Shown: positions 7,250-10,600 of the stretch, in pieces
Position numbering within the stretch: position 1 is the first letter of the stretch
How the letters are laid out: each line of letters starts with the position of its first letter
Assembly: GCA_030044075.1 (NCBI GenBank)
Contig: JASHWM010000164.1
Location: 1 to 10,600 of the forward strand
Direction of reading: 5' to 3'
DNA: 10,600 nucleotides
DNA from: Candidatus Rhabdochlamydia sp.
GTDB taxonomy: Bacteria; Chlamydiota; Chlamydiia; Chlamydiales; Rhabdochlamydiaceae
Notes under the pieces: model-generated
The model's database searches: none
What the model was told of the DNA's origin: nothing
The model's input: the letters and a program-made list of their open reading frames with translations, nothing else
Position numbers and translations under genes: made by a program

Positions 7250-7645
7250 ATGCGTCACACATTTTTCTTATTTGGCGAGGCCGAAAAAGGAGAGTTTTGC
7301 ACGCCTTATCTTTGCAGGTCTCTGCCGCAGCTTGCCGACACCTTCGGCAACCCCCCTGCTGAAAGCCTGGGGCTTTTATATGCTGTCCAGGCGCTGCTTT
7401 TTGAAAGAGAGCTCATTTACTTTCGTGTAAATGAGGAAGGCTACAGCCTGGATGATTACCTTAAAGGGATAAAAATTCTGGAGGAGAAGGAAGCCATCCC
7501 CTCCCTAACGGCGATTTGTATGCCAGGAGTGGGAGATAGCGATCTTATTGAAGCGACAACAACGATCTGCCATCTCCATAAAAGCTGTTTGATCCTCAGT
7601 GAAAAGGACCTGTACGACTATCTAACTGGTTACCGGCTGAAATAG
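7250..7645 (+). CDS. Unrecognised small acidic protein (131 aa)
   Basis: No family is recognised. The start at 7250 is chosen from GGAG (7240-7243). There is no signal peptide and no membrane helix. The protein is mildly acidic with short helices and has four cysteines (at about 17, 22, 90 and 107) without a metal-site spacing, apart from a C-x4-C at 17-22. The region about 80-115 (alternating hydrophobic and polar, with PGVGDSD) could be a Rossmann-like beta-alpha unit, but this is only an impression. It stands alone after the eno terminator in an AT-rich 70-bp leader where no clear -35/-10 pair is seen. Its last 16 bp overlap the end of the convergent peroxiredoxin gene. A small hypothetical gene next to ahpC is, as I recall, also found in Chlamydia, so it may be a conserved chlamydial protein. 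Confidence 0.75.
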   Translation: MRHTFFLFGEAEKGEFCTPYLCRSLPQLADTFGNPPAESLGLLYAVQALLFERELIYFRVNEEGYSLDDYLKGIKILEEKEAIPSLTAICMPGVGDSDLIEATTTICHLHKSCLILSEKDLYDYLTGYRLK

Positions 7646-8217
7646 GTCGCAAGTCCGGACTGGGAAGGTTTCATTGCCTTTGCACCTGCCTTCCAATTCG
7701 CTGGACAAACTTCCCCATGCTCCTCATGGAAAATGAGCGCATCAAGCAGCCTGATCGCCTCGTCCACTGATCTGCCGATCGGAAGGTCGTTGATCAGCTG
7801 GTGGCGTACAATCCCCGCGCGGTCGATGAGGAACTGTCCTCTGAACGCAATGCCCTCTTCTTCTTTAAGGACACCGTACTGCTTTGCGATTGTCTTGTGG
7901 ATGTCTGAAACGATTGGGTATTCGATCCCTTGGATCCCTCCGAGGTTTTTTGGCGTGCGCTGCCATGCTGCGTGGGAGTAGCAGCTGTCGATCGAGCAGG
8001 CAATGACATGGGCATCTCTTTTCACAAATTCTGCCATCTGGTCCTGAAAAGCGTGTAGCTCTGTCGGACAAACAAAAGTAAAGTCCAGCGGATAAAAAAA
8101 GAAAAGCACATACTTGCCGTTAAAATGATCAAGAGAAAACTGATCGACAATCTCCCCGTTTACAACAGCTTTTGCAATAAAGTGCGGCGCCTTCTTACCA
8201 ATAAGTACATGAGTCAT
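7630..8217 (-). CDS. ahpC: Typical 2-Cys peroxiredoxin (AhpC/Prx1 type)
   Basis: This thiol peroxidase reduces hydrogen peroxide, organic peroxides and possibly peroxynitrite, using thioredoxin or AhpF/AhpD-like reductants. The 195-aa length is normal. The active site PLDFTFVCPTE contains T47 and the peroxidatic C50. R126 completes the active site and the resolving cysteine is C171 in VCPANW (170-175). A GGIQG loop (93-97) and a C-terminal Tyr192-Phe193 resemble the GGLG and YF elements that make eukaryotic Prx1 enzymes sensitive to over-oxidation. A strong ribosome binding site AAAGGAGATC (8221-8230) precedes the start. It lies 18 bp after the MBL hydrolase gene on the same strand, so both are probably on one transcript. 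Its final codons overlap the convergent 131-aa gene. Confidence 0.96.
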   Translation of the reverse strand: MTHVLIGKKAPHFIAKAVVNGEIVDQFSLDHFNGKYVLFFFYPLDFTFVCPTELHAFQDQMAEFVKRDAHVIACSIDSCYSHAAWQRTPKNLGGIQGIEYPIVSDIHKTIAKQYGVLKEEEGIAFRGQFLIDRAGIVRHQLINDLPIGRSVDEAIRLLDALIFHEEHGEVCPANWKAGAKAMKPSQSGLATYFSR

Positions 8218-8235
8218 ACTGATCTCCTTTTTGTA

Positions 8236-8856
8236 TTAACCAAATTGTTCTTTTGCATGCATCATCCAGTTTTCATTTCCAATCGTAGTCGGTCCACCAT
8301 GCCCGGGATATACGACCGTGCCGCTCGGCAGTTTCGCAAGTTTCTTTAACGACCGCCACATCGCTTCTGGATCTCCTGTAGGGAGGTCGATCCTTCCCAT
8401 GCAACCGCAAAACAGGGTATCCCCGGAAATGAGAGAGGATTCTTTTTCGATATACAAACAAATTCCTCCTGGCGTATGGCCGGGGGTGTGGATCACCTGC
8501 ATCGAAATCTCTCCGACAGTGATGCGATCACCCTCTTGCAGATAGCCATCTGGCTGGACAGGCTCGAAAGGAAAATTTCTCCCAAGGCCATCCGAACCTG
8601 GGTTTCGAATATTGTCCGCATCGGCCTCATGCAAATAGACGGGAAGGTTCAATTTTTTTTTTAAAACAGACAGGTCTAAGATATGGTCCCAGTGGGAATG
8701 GGTTAGAATAACTTTTTCGAAATGATACGGGTTCTTTAGAGCGATCTCTGTAATTCCCAAAGGAGCGTCAATAATGATTGCCCTTTTTGTCTTCTCGCAA
8801 GCGACAAAATAACCATTTGTCTCTATGGGACCGCAAGGGAAACATTCTAGTATCAT
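8236..8856 (-). CDS. MBL-fold hydrolase, glyoxalase II-like
   Basis: This metallo-beta-lactamase-fold hydrolase of 206 aa belongs to the short glyoxalase II/YcbL type. Metal ligands are complete: THSHWDH (52-58, giving H53, H55, D57, H58), H127 in HTPGHTPG (123-130), D146 in SGDTLF and H186 in YPGHG. Such enzymes usually cleave thioesters such as S-lactoylglutathione or related acyl-thiols, but the substrate is not certain. It lacks the C-terminal helical domain of full-length GloB. The reading frame is open further upstream to 8919, but those 21 codons run through tRNA-Arg, so the ATG at 8856, preceded by AAAGG, is the start. It lies 17 bp after the tRNA and 18 bp before the peroxiredoxin gene. 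Confidence 0.93.
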   Translation of the reverse strand: MILECFPCGPIETNGYFVACEKTKRAIIIDAPLGITEIALKNPYHFEKVILTHSHWDHILDLSVLKKKLNLPVYLHEADADNIRNPGSDGLGRNFPFEPVQPDGYLQEGDRITVGEISMQVIHTPGHTPGGICLYIEKESSLISGDTLFCGCMGRIDLPTGDPEAMWRSLKKLAKLPSGTVVYPGHGGPTTIGNENWMMHAKEQFG

Positions 8857-8873
8857 AGATGCCTTTACGAAGA

Positions 8874-8947
8874 TGCACCGGAGAGGATTCGAACCTCTGA
8901 CCTCTTGGTTCGTAGCCAAGTACTCTATCCAGCTGAGCTACCGGTGC
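8874..8947 (-). tRNA. tRNA-Arg (anticodon ACG)
   Basis: The minus strand folds into a complete 74-nt cloverleaf. It has a perfect 7-bp acceptor stem GCACCGG/CCGGTGC, D stem GCTC/GAGT with one G-T pair, anticodon stem CTTGG/CCAAG around the loop CTACGAA (anticodon ACG), a 5-nt variable loop AGGTC and T stem AGAGG/CCTCT with loop TTCGAAT. The discriminator base is A. The CCA end is not encoded (TCTT follows), so it must be added by a nucleotidyltransferase. The A34 should be edited to inosine by TadA to read CGU, CGC and CGA codons. Confidence 0.97.
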
Positions 8948-8962
8948 TCGAGCCCACATATC

Positions 8963-8991
8963 ATGATGCACAAATTCATTTTCAGCAACAA
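8963..8991 (-). promoter_or_regulatory. Possible promoter of tRNA-Arg and the downstream MBL-ahpC genes
   Basis: On the minus strand TTGTTG (8991-8986) is followed after exactly 17 bp by CATCAT (8968-8963), matching three and four of six consensus bases. A start about 7 nt later would leave a leader of roughly 9 nt before the mature tRNA. It is the best candidate I see but both boxes are weak. Confidence 0.25.
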
Positions 8992-9056
8992 TTTTTCGAG
9001 CAAAACACACAAAATTAAAAATTATTTGCTTCATTCAAAAATCAGCTATCGCTAAA

Positions 9057-9084
9057 TTTGATTTTAATATAAAAACACTATTAT
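9057..9084 (+). promoter_or_regulatory. Possible promoter of the porin genes
   Basis: TTTGAT/TTGATT (9057-9063) and TATTAT (9079-9084) are spaced 15-16 bp. A start near 9091 gives a leader of about 21 nt with the ribosome binding site TTGGAG (9101-9106). The whole intergenic stretch 8948-9111 is AT-rich and must serve both the minus-strand tRNA and this plus-strand gene. Confidence 0.35.
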
Positions 9085-9111
9085 GAATTTTTTACCTTCT
9101 TTGGAGTGAAA

Positions 9112-10302
9112 ATGAATACGACATTTCTAAGAAACTTTTCCTTTAGCCTGGGTGCCATTCTAGCATCCTCCCAAGCTCTAGCACAGCAGGACATCAATTC
9201 TCGTGTCACGCAATTAGAAGCGCAGATCAATCAAGTTTCTACAGAAACAGCTCTTGGGACTTATGGTGCTCAAAGTGCAACAGCAAATCCGACAACAGGT
9301 TATGGGGTTTCAATCAGCACCGACCTCATTTACTGGCATGTTTACGAAGGAAGCACATATACCTATACAAGAGATTACCAGTTCGCCGTCTCAGGGGTCG
9401 GGACAGTTGGAAATCAACCGAGTGCCTTTGGAGTATTTACAACGGATGCGAAGAATATCGACTTTCGATGGGACTTTGGATTTAAAACAGCGGTCGCATA
9501 TGTCCTTCCCCATGATGATTGGGATGTTAACCTCGAGTTCACCTATTTTCGCACAAAAGGCCATGGGGCAAAATCAGATATCATTCCTGTTAACGAAAGC
9601 GAGCTGATCGTCCGGAACAATAGCAACTTTGGAACCCTAGGATATACTGAAGGAGCTATCAAAAGCATTACGAGCGAATGGAAAGTACGTTTTTACAACA
9701 TAAACCTAGAACTTGGGCGCAACTATTTTTTTAGCCAGTATCTGTCGCTCCGCCCTTTCATGGGCCTTCAGAACGCCTGGATCAGACAGCACGCAGAATA
9801 TGACTTCTTCATCAGCGGCCTTGCCAACAGAGGTCTACTTGGCTCCACAGGAGCAAATTTGACAAACCAGACAAACGACAAAAGAAAGAATCGATTCTGG
9901 GGGATCGGGCCAAGGGCCGGTTTTGATACAAAATGGTATTGCAACGATTCATTTAGCATATATGGCTCGCTCGCAGGAGCGCTCCTTTGGGGAACATTTC
10001 ATGTCAAATCAATAGAGAACTCGCTTCAAATAGACACTTCGTCATTAATTCTTGATCAAACAATTTCAACGTTCTCAACAGCGACTACGACTGAACCGAC
10101 GAGGTTTGTACCAACTGTGCAGTTCGATATTGGCCTTTGTTGGGAATATGCTTTTACAGATAGCCAGACAAATTTAGAAATCAAACTGGGATACGAAAAC
10201 CAATACTGGTGGAGACAGAACTATATCGGGAACAACACCCTCGTTTCTGCTGATGACCTTGGATTTCATGGCGGACTATTTGAAGTTAAATTTGATTTCT
10301 AA
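9112..10302 (+). CDS. Lpg1974-type (MOMP-like) outer-membrane beta-barrel porin
   Basis: This 396-aa outer-membrane protein has a clear Sec signal peptide (1-24, cleavage after QALA), a short heptad-like segment (about 28-45, SRVTQLEAQINQV), and then a beta-barrel rich in alternating aromatic strands that ends in the typical terminal Phe (EVKFDF). Segments such as AYVLPHDDWDVNLEFTYF (129-146), PFMGLQNAWI (215-224), FWGIGPRAGFDTKWY (262-276) and YGSLAGALLWGTF (284-296) resemble the Lpg1974 family first described as the Legionella major outer-membrane protein and abundant in environmental chlamydiae. It probably forms a diffusion pore. Only two cysteines remain in the mature protein (C277, C343). 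The ATG at 9112 is chosen over an in-frame GTG at 9106 because that GTG lies in the ribosome binding site TTGGAG. A paralogue follows 40 bp downstream. Confidence 0.88.
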   Translation: MNTTFLRNFSFSLGAILASSQALAQQDINSRVTQLEAQINQVSTETALGTYGAQSATANPTTGYGVSISTDLIYWHVYEGSTYTYTRDYQFAVSGVGTVGNQPSAFGVFTTDAKNIDFRWDFGFKTAVAYVLPHDDWDVNLEFTYFRTKGHGAKSDIIPVNESELIVRNNSNFGTLGYTEGAIKSITSEWKVRFYNINLELGRNYFFSQYLSLRPFMGLQNAWIRQHAEYDFFISGLANRGLLGSTGANLTNQTNDKRKNRFWGIGPRAGFDTKWYCNDSFSIYGSLAGALLWGTFHVKSIENSLQIDTSSLILDQTISTFSTATTTEPTRFVPTVQFDIGLCWEYAFTDSQTNLEIKLGYENQYWWRQNYIGNNTLVSADDLGFHGGLFEVKFDF

Positions 10303-10342
10303 AGAAGCAACAAGGGTAAAAACTATAATTTAGAGGTAAAAA

Positions 10343-10600
10343 ATGAAAATCGAAATTCTAAAAGGGGCTACTTTACTCTTAACTTCCCTTTTAATGAGCA
10401 GCACTATTTTAGCGCAAAACAGCCTCGATTCTCGAGTGACAAATTTAGAAGATAAAATGGATCAACTCCGCACCCAGACAGCCCTTGGTAGCTACGGCGC
10501 AAAAACAGCTTCAGCATCACCTCAGAACGATGGATGTGGTTTTTTTATTACTGGAGACCTTTTACTCTGGAAAGTATATGAAGGGGGAGCCTTTGATGTT
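10343..10600 (+). CDS. Second Lpg1974-type porin, N-terminal part only (cut by window end)
   Basis: Translation from the ATG at 10343 gives 86 aa running open to the window edge. GAGG (10333-10336) is 6 nt upstream. A signal peptide (1-24, ending ILA before QN) is followed by a heptad-like segment SLDSRVTNLEDKMDQL (27-42) and the block TALGSYGAKTASASP (46-60), then the first barrel strand around FFITGDLLLWKVYEG (67-81). The same blocks occur at matching positions in the upstream porin, so the two are tandem paralogues. The signal peptides and DNA have diverged, so this is not a very recent duplication. No terminator is visible in the 40-bp gap, suggesting co-transcription. Confidence 0.88.
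   Translation, partial: MKIEILKGATLLLTSLLMSSTILAQNSLDSRVTNLEDKMDQLRTQTALGSYGAKTASASPQNDGCGFFITGDLLLWKVYEGGAFDV

Noticed and set aside
8857..8919. Upstream extension of the MBL hydrolase by 21 residues
   Set aside because: It would translate through the 3' half of tRNA-Arg; the ATG at 8856 has its own AAAGG and matches family starts.
10324..10329. TATAAT before the second porin as a promoter -10
   Set aside because: No -35 at proper distance (nearest TTGATT is 26 bp away) and the predicted start would fall in the ribosome binding site, leaving practically no leader.
1..10600. CRISPR, insertion sequence, prophage or toxin-antitoxin system
   Set aside because: No regularly spaced repeats, transposase motifs, terminal inverted repeats or paired small genes of that type were found on either strand.

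Overview
This 10.6 kb window most likely comes from the chromosome of a member of the Chlamydiota, probably one of the amoeba- or protist-associated 'environmental' families rather than Chlamydiaceae. The evidence is the gene set: an RsbU-type membrane PP2C phosphatase near enolase, a Prx1-like peroxiredoxin, and a start of tandem Lpg1974-type (MOMP-like) outer-membrane porins, a family expanded in Waddlia/Simkania-type chlamydiae. The lineage is inferred from family knowledge, not from a database search. Genes are moderately GC-rich and intergenic DNA is strongly AT-rich.

Layout, left to right. Positions 1-241 are an intergenic stretch, possibly with the last codons of an upstream gene, ending in a promoter for an unrecognised 487-aa protein (242-1705, +). 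An 80-bp gap follows, then a 76-aa exported-looking Cys-rich zinc-ribbon protein (1786-2016, +). Convergent to it is rsbU (2040-3974, -), a two-TM sensor-HAMP-PP2C phosphatase. Divergent from rsbU, with only 28 bp between start codons, begins a compact + strand cluster: a TrmH/SpoU-family RNA methyltransferase (4003-4749), the ribosome-assembly GTPase RsgA (4739-5851, overlapping by 11 bp) and enolase (5865-7142). It is closed by a clear intrinsic terminator (7151-7180).

A small unrecognised protein (7250-7645, +) converges on, and overlaps by 16 bp, a minus-strand group reading right to left: tRNA-Arg(ACG) (8947-8874), an MBL-fold hydrolase of glyoxalase II type (8856-8236) and a 2-Cys peroxiredoxin (8217-7630). 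Gaps of only 17 and 18 bp suggest joint transcription. From the intergenic region 8948-9111 a porin-like outer-membrane protein (9112-10302, +) starts, followed 40 bp later by a truncated paralogue (10343 to the window end).

Functional themes are ribosome maturation (TrmH-like, RsgA) coupled to glycolysis (Eno), an environmental/metabolite sensor phosphatase (RsbU) feeding a partner-switching circuit whose other parts lie outside the window, thiol/aldehyde detoxification (MBL hydrolase and peroxiredoxin), and outer-membrane porins. No mobile element, CRISPR array or phage gene was seen. The least explained items are the 487-aa protein, the 76-aa exported zinc-ribbon protein, the tightly interlocked rsbU/trmH start region and the N-terminal module shared by the tandem porins.
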